From Bacillota bacterium (GTDB lineage: Bacteria; Bacillota; Limnochordia; Darwinibacteriales; DTU012): a stretch of 64,000 bases of DNA. The stretch lies in the NCBI GenBank assembly GCA_012840925.1, contig DUVS01000019.1, positions 1-64,000 of the forward strand. Reading direction: 5' to 3'. Both the position numbers and the translations under genes were made by a program. The notes beneath the pieces are model-generated. The model was not told the DNA's origin. It did not search any database and saw only the letters and a list, made by a program, of their open reading frames with translations. Each line of letters begins with the position of its first letter. Position 1 is the stretch's first letter. Positions 17,350 to 25,268 of this stretch are shown here, piece after piece.

Positions 17350-19293
17350 ATGATCGGCAGTATCCTTTCAAACAGATATGAAATTGTGGAGAAAATCGGC
17401 GATGGCGGGATGGCTTTGGTGTACAGTGCCAAGGACACATTGTTGAACCGGCTGGTTGCTGTCAAGATCTTGCGGGAACAGTACGCCAATGACAGCGAGT
17501 TTATAGACCGGTTTTACCGGGAAGCTCAAGCAGCCGCCAGTTTGTCCCATCCCAACGTAGTCACTGTATATGATGTTGGAACAGTGGAAAAGACGCCTTT
17601 TATTGTTATGGAATATGTTCACGGCCAGAACCTGAGTGAGATTATCAAAGAGCAAGGGCAGCTCAACCCCGCAGATGTTGTCAAGGTCTCCATCCAGATC
17701 TGCTCGGCATTAGCTCATGCCCATCGCCACAATATTGTTCATCGTGATATTAAGCCGCATAACATTCTGATCACCAAAGATGGCCAAGTCAAGGTGACCG
17801 ATTTTGGCATTGCCGCCATATCATCTATGAGTATAACCCAGACGGGTGTCGTGTTAGGATCGGTGCTGTATTTCTCTCCGGAGCAAGCACGGGGTAATAA
17901 GGTTGATCACTTGTCGGACCTCTATTCGCTAGGGGTAGTGATGTACGAAATGCTGTGTGGGAGAGTGCCTTTTCGAGCTGAAACTCCCATTTCCATTGCC
18001 TTGAAACACATCCAGGATCAACCAGTACCTCCAACACGGGTCAATCCTCGCGTTCCACCGCAACTGGAAAAAATTGTGCTAAAGTTGTTGGCAAAGCGTC
18101 CTGAGGAACGGTTTCAATCCGCCCTTGAACTGAGTACAGCATTAGAAAAAGTGGACTTGGGCGCTGCTGTTGATGCCGATGTGGAGCAAACCCAGAAGTT
18201 AACTATAGATGTCAGTGAGAGGCTTGACGAACAAAAGTTGGAAGAGGGTGAGGCGGAATTGTCTGCGGTAAGTAGAAAGAAACCGGGTAAGCGTTCTAAG
18301 AAAGCCAGATCACGTGCTCCAATTGTGTTATTGCTTTTGTTATTGTTTGCCGGTTTGGTTTTTGGATTAATGGTTTTTATTCCTGAGCTCTTGTTTCCCG
18401 ATGATGTTCCGGTTCCGAATGTCGTGGGCTTAAGTGTGGAGGAGGCTGAACGTATACTTGCGGAAAGCAAGCTGAAGATGGCCGTCGAGATCGAAGTCTT
18501 TGACAATGAGGTTCCCGAAGGCCATGTCATCAGTCAAGAACCAAAAGCTTATCGTATGAAAAAAGAAAACCAGGTTGTGTTTGTCAGAGTAAGTAAAGGC
18601 CCGGAATTCGTTTATATGCCGAGTGTAATCGGTTTATCTCATCGAGAAGCTCAACTGGCCTTAACCCAGGCCGGGTTTACGCTCGGTGAAGCGAAGTTCG
18701 TTCAAACAGGAGAGCATCCTGTCAATACGGTTGTGGATCAAGAGCCGCAGCCAGACGAATATGTAGCCCTTGGTTCGCCAGTTGTGCTGATGGTAAGTCA
18801 AGGGTTGGACACGATTCCTGTTGTTGTCCTGCCGAATTTCCGTGGCCAGGAGCTTGATGCAGTCCGGCAGCAACTTGCTGAATTGGGGTTGAAAGAGGGA
18901 AAACTCATTCCAGAATTCAGCACCATGATTCCAAAGGATCATGTCGTTGAACAGAACCCGCCGCCATTTGCAGAAGTGGAGGTAGGCTGGGAAGTTGACC
19001 TTGTTTATTCCGAAGGCTCCCCTGCCAGCGGCAGATCCGATGCGGAAGGTGTTCAGCGCTGGACTACGAACGGTGACTGGCATTTCAAGCAAGTAAGAAT
19101 AGATGTTCCGGAGGGACGGGATCAGGAAATAGCCATTATCGTCGTTGATGATTTTGGCGCCAGGGAGGTTTACCGTCAAGTCCATGCCGGAGGCTCGAGC
19201 TTCGATTTTACCGCCCAGGGCAGAGGCGATCAGGCTCGCATTCAAGTTTATATTGGAGGCAGATTATTTATTGATCGTGATTTTGTCGAATGA
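17350..19293 (+). CDS. prkC: PASTA-domain Ser/Thr protein kinase PrkC/PknB
   Basis: This transmembrane kinase senses muropeptides or lipid II outside the cell. The kinase domain (about 10-275) has the glycine loop IGDGGMALVYSAKD, Lys39, His131-Arg132-Asp133, DFGIA and YFSPEQARG. A basic juxtamembrane linker precedes the membrane helix (about 323-345). Three PASTA repeats follow (about 353-418, 420-485, 490-560), then a C-terminal beta-rich tail of about 85 residues. Cognate phosphatase and wall-synthesis genes lie directly upstream. The rsgA ATG overlaps the stop codon as ATGA. Confidence 0.95.
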   Translation: MIGSILSNRYEIVEKIGDGGMALVYSAKDTLLNRLVAVKILREQYANDSEFIDRFYREAQAAASLSHPNVVTVYDVGTVEKTPFIVMEYVHGQNLSEIIKEQGQLNPADVVKVSIQICSALAHAHRHNIVHRDIKPHNILITKDGQVKVTDFGIAAISSMSITQTGVVLGSVLYFSPEQARGNKVDHLSDLYSLGVVMYEMLCGRVPFRAETPISIALKHIQDQPVPPTRVNPRVPPQLEKIVLKLLAKRPEERFQSALELSTALEKVDLGAAVDADVEQTQKLTIDVSERLDEQKLEEGEAELSAVSRKKPGKRSKKARSRAPIVLLLLLLFAGLVFGLMVFIPELLFPDDVPVPNVVGLSVEEAERILAESKLKMAVEIEVFDNEVPEGHVISQEPKAYRMKKENQVVFVRVSKGPEFVYMPSVIGLSHREAQLALTQAGFTLGEAKFVQTGEHPVNTVVDQEPQPDEYVALGSPVVLMVSQGLDTIPVVVLPNFRGQELDAVRQQLAELGLKEGKLIPEFSTMIPKDHVVEQNPPPFAEVEVGWEVDLVYSEGSPASGRSDAEGVQRWTTNGDWHFKQVRIDVPEGRDQEIAIIVVDDFGAREVYRQVHAGGSSFDFTAQGRGDQARIQVYIGGRLFIDRDFVE

Positions 19294-20171
19294 GCCCAAT
19301 GTTCAATCCAATCATCGTCCGTGGTGTGGGAGGATTCTATGATGTGCTGACACCCGATGGCAGTCTGGTTCGGTGTAAGCTCAGAGGGAAACTGAGGCTT
19401 AGCCATGATAAAGTACTAGTTGGTGATTGGGTTCATATCGGAATGCTGGAGTGTGGCCAAGGTGTGATAGAAGATGTGCTGCCGCGCAAGAATCAGCTGG
19501 TGCGGCCCGCCATCGCCAATATCGATCAAGCGGTAGTGGTGTTAGCGTTTTCCGACCCTAAGCCTGATTGGTTGTTTCTCGACCGCCTTTTGGCTTTGAT
19601 CGAAGCGAACAAACTGGAGGCTGCAATCTGTATTAATAAACGGGACCTGATCGAACAACCGGATCAGGTTCAACAAATGATTGCTGTGTATGAGAGGATT
19701 GGCTATCCTGTGGTCATAACCAGCACCATAGATAATCAGGGGATCAGAGAACTAAGTGAACTGCTCAAGGACAAGGTCAGCACATTTGCCGGGCCTTCGG
19801 GCGTGGGCAAATCATCTCTGCTCAATCAGATTGAATCAGGATTGGAATTACCTGTTGGCTCCATCAGCAGGAAACTGAAGCGGGGAAGGCATACTACCAG
19901 GCAGGTTGAATTGGTGCGGCTATCCCATGGAGGACTGGTTGCTGATACTCCCGGGTTTTCTCAATTGTCACTATCGGAAATTGCTAAAGAAAGCTTGCAT
20001 TCATTTTTCCCAGAAATGAAGGCAGTCGCGCTTCAATGTAGATTTGGCGGATGCCTGCACCACAAAGAACCGGACTGTGCAGTCAGAAAGCTAGTGGATA
20101 GCGGTCAGATTGCATCGTCCCGTTATCAGAACTACCTGACGCTTCTGACCGAAATAGAACAGATGAGGTGA
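19290..20171 (+). CDS. rsgA: Ribosome small subunit-dependent GTPase RsgA
   Basis: RsgA checks late 30S subunit maturation. The circularly permuted GTPase order is visible: NKRDL (G4), then GPSGVGKSSLLNQ (G1), then DTPGFSQL (G3), followed by the zinc motif CRFGGCLHHKEPDCAV. An N-terminal OB-fold precedes. The 293 residues match YloQ. The ATG overlaps the prkC stop (ATGA), so it is probably translated by coupling. prkC-rsgA-rpe is the conserved Bacillota order. Confidence 0.95.
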   Translation: MSPMFNPIIVRGVGGFYDVLTPDGSLVRCKLRGKLRLSHDKVLVGDWVHIGMLECGQGVIEDVLPRKNQLVRPAIANIDQAVVVLAFSDPKPDWLFLDRLLALIEANKLEAAICINKRDLIEQPDQVQQMIAVYERIGYPVVITSTIDNQGIRELSELLKDKVSTFAGPSGVGKSSLLNQIESGLELPVGSISRKLKRGRHTTRQVELVRLSHGGLVADTPGFSQLSLSEIAKESLHSFFPEMKAVALQCRFGGCLHHKEPDCAVRKLVDSGQIASSRYQNYLTLLTEIEQMR

Positions 20172-20176
20172 AGGAA

Positions 20177-20821
20177 ATGGACAAGCTGTTGATCTGCCCT
20201 TCAATCTTGGCTGCTGATTTCAGACATCTAGGAGATGAACTGCGCCGAGTTGCCAATGCTGATTATATCCATGTTGATGTCATGGACGGACATTTCGTTC
20301 CAAATCTCAGCTTTGGGCCGATGATTGCCAAAGCAGTTCAAGAAGTGGTTGATATACCTTTGGATGTTCATTTGATGGTTACCAATCCAGATGACTGTAT
20401 CGAACGATTCATACCACTTCGTCCAGGCTTTATAACCATACATTATGAGACATGTACACACCTGCAAAGAACGCTGGTCAGGATTAGAGAGGCGGGGATC
20501 AAGGCTGGGGTAGCTTTGAATCCTCACACACCTTTGGCGGGATTGGAATATGTGCTTGACGATTTAGATTTGATCTTGGTAATGACTGTCAATCCAGGGT
20601 ATGGAGGTCAGGAGTTTATTCCCAGCATGGATCAGAAAATCAAGGCAGCACGCCATTTGATTGGCCAACGGCCAATCCGGCTTCAAGTGGATGGCGGAAT
20701 CAGCCTTGAGAACTTGCACCACATTGTAGCCTGCGGAGCAGACACGATTGTTGCCGGTTCAGCAGTGTTTCAAGCTCAGGATCCTATGGTGTATATTGAT
20801 AAAATGCGAGCTGCACAGTAG
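20177..20821 (+). CDS. rpe: Ribulose-phosphate 3-epimerase
   Basis: The enzyme interconverts ribulose 5-phosphate and xylulose 5-phosphate in the pentose phosphate pathway. Motifs include CPSILAADF, HVDVMDGHFVPNLSFGP (metal ligands), VHLMV, VNPGYGGQ and VDGGI (phosphate-binding). The product has 214 residues. The start is ATG 20177 after GAGGTG; the in-frame GTG at 20168 lies within that ribosome-binding site and overlaps the rsgA stop. It is the last gene before a 790-bp stretch without protein genes. Confidence 0.95.
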   Translation: MDKLLICPSILAADFRHLGDELRRVANADYIHVDVMDGHFVPNLSFGPMIAKAVQEVVDIPLDVHLMVTNPDDCIERFIPLRPGFITIHYETCTHLQRTLVRIREAGIKAGVALNPHTPLAGLEYVLDDLDLILVMTVNPGYGGQEFIPSMDQKIKAARHLIGQRPIRLQVDGGISLENLHHIVACGADTIVAGSAVFQAQDPMVYIDKMRAAQ

Positions 20822-20868
20822 CAACGTAATTTTTGGTCACATTAATTGAGAAATATTCATTTTAACTA

Positions 20869-20897
20869 TTGACATATCAGAAAATTGAAGCTATAAT
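20869..20897 (+). promoter_or_regulatory. Consensus sigma-A promoter upstream of the structured RNA region
   Basis: TTGACA (20869-20874) and TATAAT (20892-20897) match consensus perfectly with 17-base spacing. The expected start is near 20904. No protein gene follows for 700 bases; the region downstream contains long-range complementary segments and then the TPP riboswitch. Confidence 0.9.
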
Positions 20898-20903
20898 AAA
20901 ACT

Positions 20904-21290
20904 GAAACAACATACTTACAGAGTCATCGAAAGGGGTTGTGGCCCGGAAAGTGGGTGATAAATGCAGGGAATTGACAGAACAGATAGAAAGGGAAAATAA
21001 AATTACAAAGGATTATCACATAAAAAAATAATACCGTCTCCCTTGGGTACTAGCATGTCGATTCCGAAAGGGCGTAATAGATAAACTGCTTTGGACTGAA
21101 CAACTCAAAACATAACTTTGGGTCCGGCAAAAAGGTAAGGCTTGAACTCCAACTGACAGGAAACCCCCTGACAGTCAGCGCAGAATACCGTCTCCCTTGG
21201 TTCCGATCGGTGTTCAAATCCAAAGCAGACACTAAGCGTCAGCAAGGCAAATTCCAACTTCCTACCGGAACGCTAGTCTGAGAAAAAAGT
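20904..21290 (+). ncRNA. Candidate structured non-coding RNA of unknown family
   Basis: Several complementary segments nest into one fold: ACTAGC 21049-21054 with GCTAGT 21272-21277; TTCCG 21062-21066 with CGGAA 21266-21270; CTGCTTTGGA 21086-21095 with TCCAAAGCAG 21219-21228; GAACA 21098-21102 with TGTTC 21211-21215. A separate 5' domain is closed by GTGATAA 20955-20961 with TTATCAC 21013-21019, and ACAAC 20907-20911 can pair with GTTGT 20936-20940. There is no open frame with a ribosome-binding site. It has its own consensus promoter. It does not resemble RNase P RNA, tmRNA or a T-box. The 3' end is unclear, as I find no convincing terminator before the TPP element. It could be an independent RNA or part of a long thi leader. 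Confidence 0.6.
21030..21200 (+). repeat. Two copies of a 17-bp direct repeat inside the structured RNA region
   Basis: AATACCGTCTCCCTTGG occurs at 21030-21046 and again at 21184-21200, 154 bases apart. Copy one lies 5' of the outer stem, copy two inside the multi-branched part. Both can form a small ACC/GGT hairpin, and their CCCTT could pair with AAGGG tracts nearby. Confidence 0.7.
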
Positions 21291-21360
21291 AGGTCACAAT
21301 CTCTTTTGATGAATAGAGGAATTTCTCGTCTTTCGGCGAATATATTATCAACAAAATAAT

Positions 21361-21450
21361 ATCCGCTAGGGGAGCTTTTTCGAAAGCTGAGAGAGGTATA
21401 TACCGAAACCCTTAGAACCTGTCAAGGTAATACTTGCGGAGGGAAGCGGT
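21361..21450 (+). promoter_or_regulatory. TPP (THI-box) riboswitch aptamer
   Basis: The aptamer shows CTAGGGGAGC, GCTGAGAGAGG, ACCCTTAGAACCTG, GGTAATAC and GCGGAGGGAAGCG in the conserved order. P1 is formed by CCGC 21363-21366 and GCGG 21446-21449. An intrinsic terminator follows 30 bases later, so thiamine pyrophosphate is expected to promote termination before thiT. Confidence 0.95.
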
Positions 21451-21480
21451 GGTGCTTGGAGATAATATGTCGCCTTGATT

Positions 21481-21511
21481 ACTGTGGCTTCCACGCCACA
21501 GTTATTTTTTT
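21481..21511 (+). terminator. Riboswitch-controlled intrinsic terminator
   Basis: ACTGTGGC (21481-21488) pairs with GCCACAGT (21495-21502), followed by TA and seven T. It lies between the TPP aptamer and thiT and is the likely expression platform. Confidence 0.9.
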
Positions 21512-21610
21512 GTAGTGAAGTTTAGCGAGATGTGGGCGGAGCGTATTCCAAATGCAAGCTCCTGCCGCTGAAGTCTTGTAGTCGGGAAGTTTACAAAGGA
21601 GGTATTTGCC

Positions 21611-22144
21611 TTGAAACGAATCAGTCTTACTGTTCAGATGGAAGTTGCAGTTGCTGTCGCATTGGCGGTGGCACTGTCGTTTTGGAAGGTATTTACAATG
21701 CCTCAGGGCGGTTCAGTATCTCTGGACATGATTCCGCTGCTGCTGCTGGCGGTGAGGCGGGGGACACCTGTAGGGTTGCTGGGCGGTTTGCTGTTTGGAT
21801 TGCTCAAATTGCTCATTAATCCGTACATTGTACATCCGGTTCAGGTTGTCCTTGATTACCCACTAGCGTTTGCCGTGTTAGGATTTGCGGGATTATGGGT
21901 AAGATATGGAACAAAGCACGTTGATTATATCCGTAATGGCTTATCAATTGGTTTTGGGCTTGCTCTGAGATTTCTCAGCCATCTCATTTCCGGAATAATC
22001 TTTTTTGGCGAGTTCGCACCGGAAGGAACTCCAGGGTGGCTCTATTCCCTGACATACAATGCTGCTTACTACTTGCCGGAGATGATTGTGGCACTAGTGG
22101 TGGTTTTAGTGCTAATTAGCCGTAGGGAGATTGCTTTAAGTTGA
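21611..22144 (+). CDS. thiT: Thiamine transporter substrate-binding subunit ThiT (ECF S-component)
   Basis: ThiT binds thiamine and works with the ECF energising module to import it. The 177-residue hydrophobic protein has about six membrane helices and the family motifs MPQGGSVSLDMIPLLLLAVR, FGEFAPEG and YNAAYYLPE; conserved Trp, Tyr and Glu in these regions contribute to thiamine binding in characterised ThiT. The start is TTG 21611 after an ideal AAAGGAGGT at seven bases spacing. It is under the TPP riboswitch and overlaps thiN. Confidence 0.93.
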   Translation: MKRISLTVQMEVAVAVALAVALSFWKVFTMPQGGSVSLDMIPLLLLAVRRGTPVGLLGGLLFGLLKLLINPYIVHPVQVVLDYPLAFAVLGFAGLWVRYGTKHVDYIRNGLSIGFGLALRFLSHLISGIIFFGEFAPEGTPGWLYSLTYNAAYYLPEMIVALVVVLVLISRREIALS

Positions 22145-22797
22145 TCAATCGCCAACCTAGATGGGCCCGGTGCTTGATTATCGGCCACAGTGACGACATT
22201 CCTGCCAAGCCTCCTGTTGTTGATGGGCATACTTTGATTATCGCCGCTGATGCAGGCTACTTACTTGCTCAAAAGTGGGGCTTGGTTCCCCATTGGCTGC
22301 TGGGAGATTTTGATTCTCTGGATCCCCACGCCGTTGGAGATTTCCCTCCAGAGCAAATAATCCGTCATCCGGTTGAAAAGGATAAGACAGATTTAGAATT
22401 GGCGGTAGACTATGCTCTAACTTTTGGTGTAGGCGAGATTATCATGACGGGGGTATGGGGAGGAAGAGTCGATCACAGCTTGGGAAACATTGAGCTGATG
22501 TACAAACTGGCCGGTAAAAATATCGAGGCTCGAATACTTACAGGCAGTGCCGAACTGCACTTGGTGAACCAATCATTAAAGCTTGATCTGCCTGTTGACA
22601 CAGTGGTTTCATTGCTGCCCTTAAGTGCTGAGGTATCAGGTGTGACTACCCGCGGATTGTATTATCCCCTGCGTGATGCCGTAATCAAAAAAGGCAGCAC
22701 GTGGACGATTAGTAATAAAGCTGCGGCAAGAAGCATAGAGATCAAATGCGGAACTGGTGTGCTGCTGGTGGTTGTCATTCAAAAAGACCCCAGGTGA
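22141..22797 (+). CDS. thiN: Thiamine pyrophosphokinase
   Basis: ThiN converts imported thiamine to TPP, the riboswitch ligand, so the operon forms a closed feedback loop with thiT. Motifs are AADAGYLLAQKWGLVPHWLL, GDFDSL, DKTDLELAVDYAL and GGRVDHSLGN. The product has 218 residues. The start is TTG 22141 overlapping the thiT stop as TTGA; GGGAG lies about eleven bases upstream. Its last codons form part of the following terminator. Confidence 0.93.
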   Translation: MINRQPRWARCLIIGHSDDIPAKPPVVDGHTLIIAADAGYLLAQKWGLVPHWLLGDFDSLDPHAVGDFPPEQIIRHPVEKDKTDLELAVDYALTFGVGEIIMTGVWGGRVDHSLGNIELMYKLAGKNIEARILTGSAELHLVNQSLKLDLPVDTVVSLLPLSAEVSGVTTRGLYYPLRDAVIKKGSTWTISNKAAARSIEIKCGTGVLLVVVIQKDPR

Positions 22798-22813
22798 ATT
22801 CACCTGGGGTTTT
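22787..22813 (+). terminator. Bidirectional terminator between thiN and rpmB
   Basis: ACCCCAGGTG (22787-22796) and CACCTGGGGT (22801-22810) form a perfect 10-bp stem with loop AATT, with T residues on the 3' side and A residues on the 5' side, serving both converging genes. Confidence 0.9.
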
Positions 22814-22835
22814 CTAGCAAAGGTCAGGGGTTAAG

Positions 22836-23027
22836 TTAAACGACTCGCTCTACTTTGTTGCTCTTCAGGCATCGAGTACAAACATAAGCCCGTTGTGGAA
22901 CCCCTTTAATCCTTACTCGAACTCTCTGCAAGTTTGGTTTCCATGTACGGCGAGACTTGTTCATAGCGTGGCTTCTGGTGTTACCAAACACAGTACCCTT
23001 ATCGCAAACAATGCACCTTCTAGCCAT
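22836..23027 (-). CDS. rpmB: 50S ribosomal protein L28
   Basis: The 63-residue basic protein begins MARRCIVCDKGTVFGN and ends with YVCTRCLKSNKVERVV. The two Cys-x2-Cys pairs mark the zinc-binding (C+) form of L28. AAGGGGG lies upstream of the ATG on the minus strand. As in B. subtilis, it lies on the strand opposite to its neighbours and is divergent from the Asp23-family gene. Confidence 0.96.
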   Translation of the reverse strand: MARRCIVCDKGTVFGNTRSHAMNKSRRTWKPNLQRVRVRIKGVPQRAYVCTRCLKSNKVERVV

Positions 23028-23083
23028 TCAGTTAACCCCCTTTGATTCGTTGTTACCAAGTGCATAAATTGTCATCGAACACC

Positions 23084-23112
23084 ATTCTAACATAGCGAAA
23101 CTAAGTTTGCAA
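23084..23112 (-). promoter_or_regulatory. Candidate sigma-A promoter of rpmB
   Basis: On the minus strand TTGCAA (23112-23107) and TAGAAT (23089-23084) are 17 bases apart, about 57 bases upstream of the rpmB start. Confidence 0.6.
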
Positions 23113-23123
23113 GCCAAAAATGC

Positions 23124-23152
23124 TTTACATTTACCCTGTAAACGGATAAAAT
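23124..23152 (+). promoter_or_regulatory. Candidate sigma-A promoter of yloU-fakA-fakB
   Basis: TTTACA (23124-23129) and TAAAAT (23147-23152) are 17 bases apart. The -35 box is also the left arm of TTTACA-N7-TGTAAA (23124-23142), a possible operator. Confidence 0.55.
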
Positions 23153-23197
23153 GTAGCTGTAATAAAATAGAATTGGCAAATTTAGGGGGGATAGTTT

Positions 23198-23569
23198 TTG
23201 ACCCAGAAGCTTCAAACCGAACTTGGCAGCATCAATATCAGTGAAGATGTGATTGCAACCATCTGCGGCGTAGCAGCCATGGAATGCTATGGACTGGTAG
23301 GTATGGCCTCCCGCAACGTACAGGATGGAATCAGCGATTTTCTGCGCAAAGATTACTATGAACGTGGTGTCGATGTTCAATATATAGACGACCATATCGT
23401 GAGTGTCACACTTTATATCATTGTTGAATATGGAGTAAAGATCTCCGAGGTTGCCCGGAACATTCAAGAACGAGTCAAATATGCAATCGAAAACACAATA
23501 GGATTAGATGTGGAAAGCATTGATATTCGGGTTCAGGGAGTAAGAGTGACCGATGCGAAACGAAAGTGA
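23198..23569 (+). CDS. yloU: Asp23/Gls24 family envelope stress protein (YloU)
   Basis: The 123-residue protein has the Asp23 core: GSINISEDVIATICGVAAME, GVDVQYIDDHIVSVTLYIIVEYGV, SEVARNIQERVKYAIE and VQGVRV. Family members sit at the membrane and are linked to alkaline or envelope stress. The start is TTG 23198, eight bases after AGGGGGG. It overlaps the region before fakA, as yloU-yloV do in B. subtilis. A role in fatty acid or envelope homeostasis is inferred only from this neighbourhood. Confidence 0.9.
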   Translation: MTQKLQTELGSINISEDVIATICGVAAMECYGLVGMASRNVQDGISDFLRKDYYERGVDVQYIDDHIVSVTLYIIVEYGVKISEVARNIQERVKYAIENTIGLDVESIDIRVQGVRVTDAKRK

Positions 23570-23585
23570 GCAGGAGGATATCAAG

Positions 23586-25247
23586 GTGGATGTACTAAAT
23601 GGCATAGAATTCAAGAGGATCATTACCGCCGCAGCCCAAGTTTTGGCAGAATCAAAAGAACAAATAAATGCCTTGAATGTATTCCCTGTTCCCGATGGTG
23701 ATACAGGAACTAATATGGCGTTGACGCTCCAGTCCGCCCTTAGGGAGCTGGATAATCTTGAGACAGAGAGCATATCCAAAGTTGCGCAAGCTATAGCCCG
23801 GGGCTCGCTGATGGGTGCCAGAGGTAACAGTGGAGTGATCCTGTCCCAATACTTCCGGGGTTTCAGTGATGGATTGGGTAAACTAAAGGCAGCAAATGGC
23901 CGGCAACTGGCAAAAGCGTTTGATCAAGCTTCGAAACGAACATACAAAGCGGTCATGAAACCTGTCGAAGGTACAATGCTGACAGTTGGGCGGGTTATTG
24001 CTGAGGCTTGCAGCGCCGCCTGCGAGAATGAGGAATTGTCGCCTGTCGAGGTCTGGAAGGTTGCGGTCCAGGCTGGAACCAAGGCCCTGGAGAATACCCC
24101 AAACATCTTACCGGTCCTGAAGCAAGCTGGTGTGGTGGATGCCGGAGGCAAAGGGCTTCTTGTGGCACTTGAAGGAGCCTACAAGGCACTAGTTGGAGAG
24201 ATTGATGTCAGCGATAGGCCTGCGCCGGTCCAGGAACAAATCCAGGAAGGAATCACGCGCATAGAAGGCGTTCTGGTAAACAAATACTGCACTGAGTTTT
24301 TGATCAAAGGTGAGCGTCTGGACGTTGATCAGATTCGTTCGCAATTAGAGCCAAAAGGTGAGTCGCTGTTGGTTGTAGGTGATCAACAGGTAGTTAAGAT
24401 TCACATCCATACCGATCACCCAGGCCAGGTCTTGGAATACTGCACCGGAATCGGTGACTTAACCGACATCAAGATTGACAACATGCAATTTCAAAATGAA
24501 ATGATAACAGATGAACCAGAAATGCAAAATCATAACGGGTTGTCAAATTCGAACAATACAATTATTTCCCGCAACTCTTCGACCGAAAAGAAGCCGATTG
24601 GAGTGGTAGCAGTTGTTCCGGGGAATGGTTTGGCGGAGATTTTCACGAGTCTTGGAGTCGATGTTGCGCTTTACGGCGGCCAAACCATGAATCCCAGCAC
24701 AGAGGAGCTTGTTCGAGCTGTGGAGGATGTCAATGCCGATGCAGTGATCATTTTGCCAAACAACAAAAACGTTATTTTCTCAGCTCAGCAAGTGAAAGAA
24801 TTTATCGACAAGAGAGTTGAGGTAATCGCCACTACAACAGTACCACAGGGCGTTGCGGCTATGGTTGGCTTTGCAGAGCACCTGGATTTAGAAGCCAATC
24901 TACAGGCCATGGAAGAAGAAGTGGCAAATGTCCGTTCCGGTGAGATCACATTTGCGGTCCGTTCCACCAAAGCAGGTGAGCTGAGTATTGAAGAGCAGGA
25001 TTATATTGGCCTTGCCGATGGAAAAATCGTTGCAGCAGGTCAATCGTTGACGGATGTGGGGCTGACACTATTGGATAATCTGGTGGATGACGATTCATCC
25101 CTGATCAGTATTTACTATGGCGATGATCTGGATCCCGAAGCGGCCGAGCTTTTTAAGCAAGAAGTAGCCAATCGCTTTGGCCATTGTGAAGTAGAACTGT
25201 ACCAGGGTGGTCAGCCGCTGTATTTCTACATTATCTCCGTGGAATAA
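23586..25247 (+). CDS. fakA: Fatty acid kinase catalytic subunit FakA (DhaL/DAK2 domain, YloV)
   Basis: FakA phosphorylates fatty acids bound to FakB to give acyl-phosphate for PlsX/PlsY. The N-terminal DhaL-type kinase domain (about 10-205) has NVFPVPDGDTGTNM and GSLMGARGNSGVILSQ for Mg-ATP. A middle domain (about 215-305) and a DegV-like C-terminal domain (about 350-553) follow. The product has 553 residues. The start is GTG 23586, seven bases after AGGAGG; an earlier in-frame ATG at 23553 lies inside yloU. The next gene encodes a FakB-type partner, which supports the function. Confidence 0.92.
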   Translation: MDVLNGIEFKRIITAAAQVLAESKEQINALNVFPVPDGDTGTNMALTLQSALRELDNLETESISKVAQAIARGSLMGARGNSGVILSQYFRGFSDGLGKLKAANGRQLAKAFDQASKRTYKAVMKPVEGTMLTVGRVIAEACSAACENEELSPVEVWKVAVQAGTKALENTPNILPVLKQAGVVDAGGKGLLVALEGAYKALVGEIDVSDRPAPVQEQIQEGITRIEGVLVNKYCTEFLIKGERLDVDQIRSQLEPKGESLLVVGDQQVVKIHIHTDHPGQVLEYCTGIGDLTDIKIDNMQFQNEMITDEPEMQNHNGLSNSNNTIISRNSSTEKKPIGVVAVVPGNGLAEIFTSLGVDVALYGGQTMNPSTEELVRAVEDVNADAVIILPNNKNVIFSAQQVKEFIDKRVEVIATTTVPQGVAAMVGFAEHLDLEANLQAMEEEVANVRSGEITFAVRSTKAGELSIEEQDYIGLADGKIVAAGQSLTDVGLTLLDNLVDDDSSLISIYYGDDLDPEAAELFKQEVANRFGHCEVELYQGGQPLYFYIISVE

Positions 25248-25268
25248 TTAGAAACGAGGTGGAAAACA

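Noticed and set aside
18661-19245. 194-codon minus-strand frame inside prkC
   Set aside because: It lies fully within the PASTA-encoding region, has no ribosome-binding site, and its translation resembles no protein family; prkC is certain.
21030-21200. Start of a CRISPR array from the repeated 17-mer
   Set aside because: There are only two copies, spaced 154 bases apart, with no further units and no cas genes.
20904-21290. RNase P RNA, tmRNA, 6S RNA, SRP RNA or T-box at this place
   Set aside because: None of the conserved core sequences (for example GAGGAAAGTCC of RNase P, the tRNA-like ends of tmRNA, the T-box GGGTGG element) is present, so the region was left as an unknown structured RNA.
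22798-23197. spoVM, which lies between thiN and rpmB in B. subtilis
   Set aside because: Only the bidirectional terminator and rpmB lie there; no frame similar to the 26-residue SpoVM was seen.
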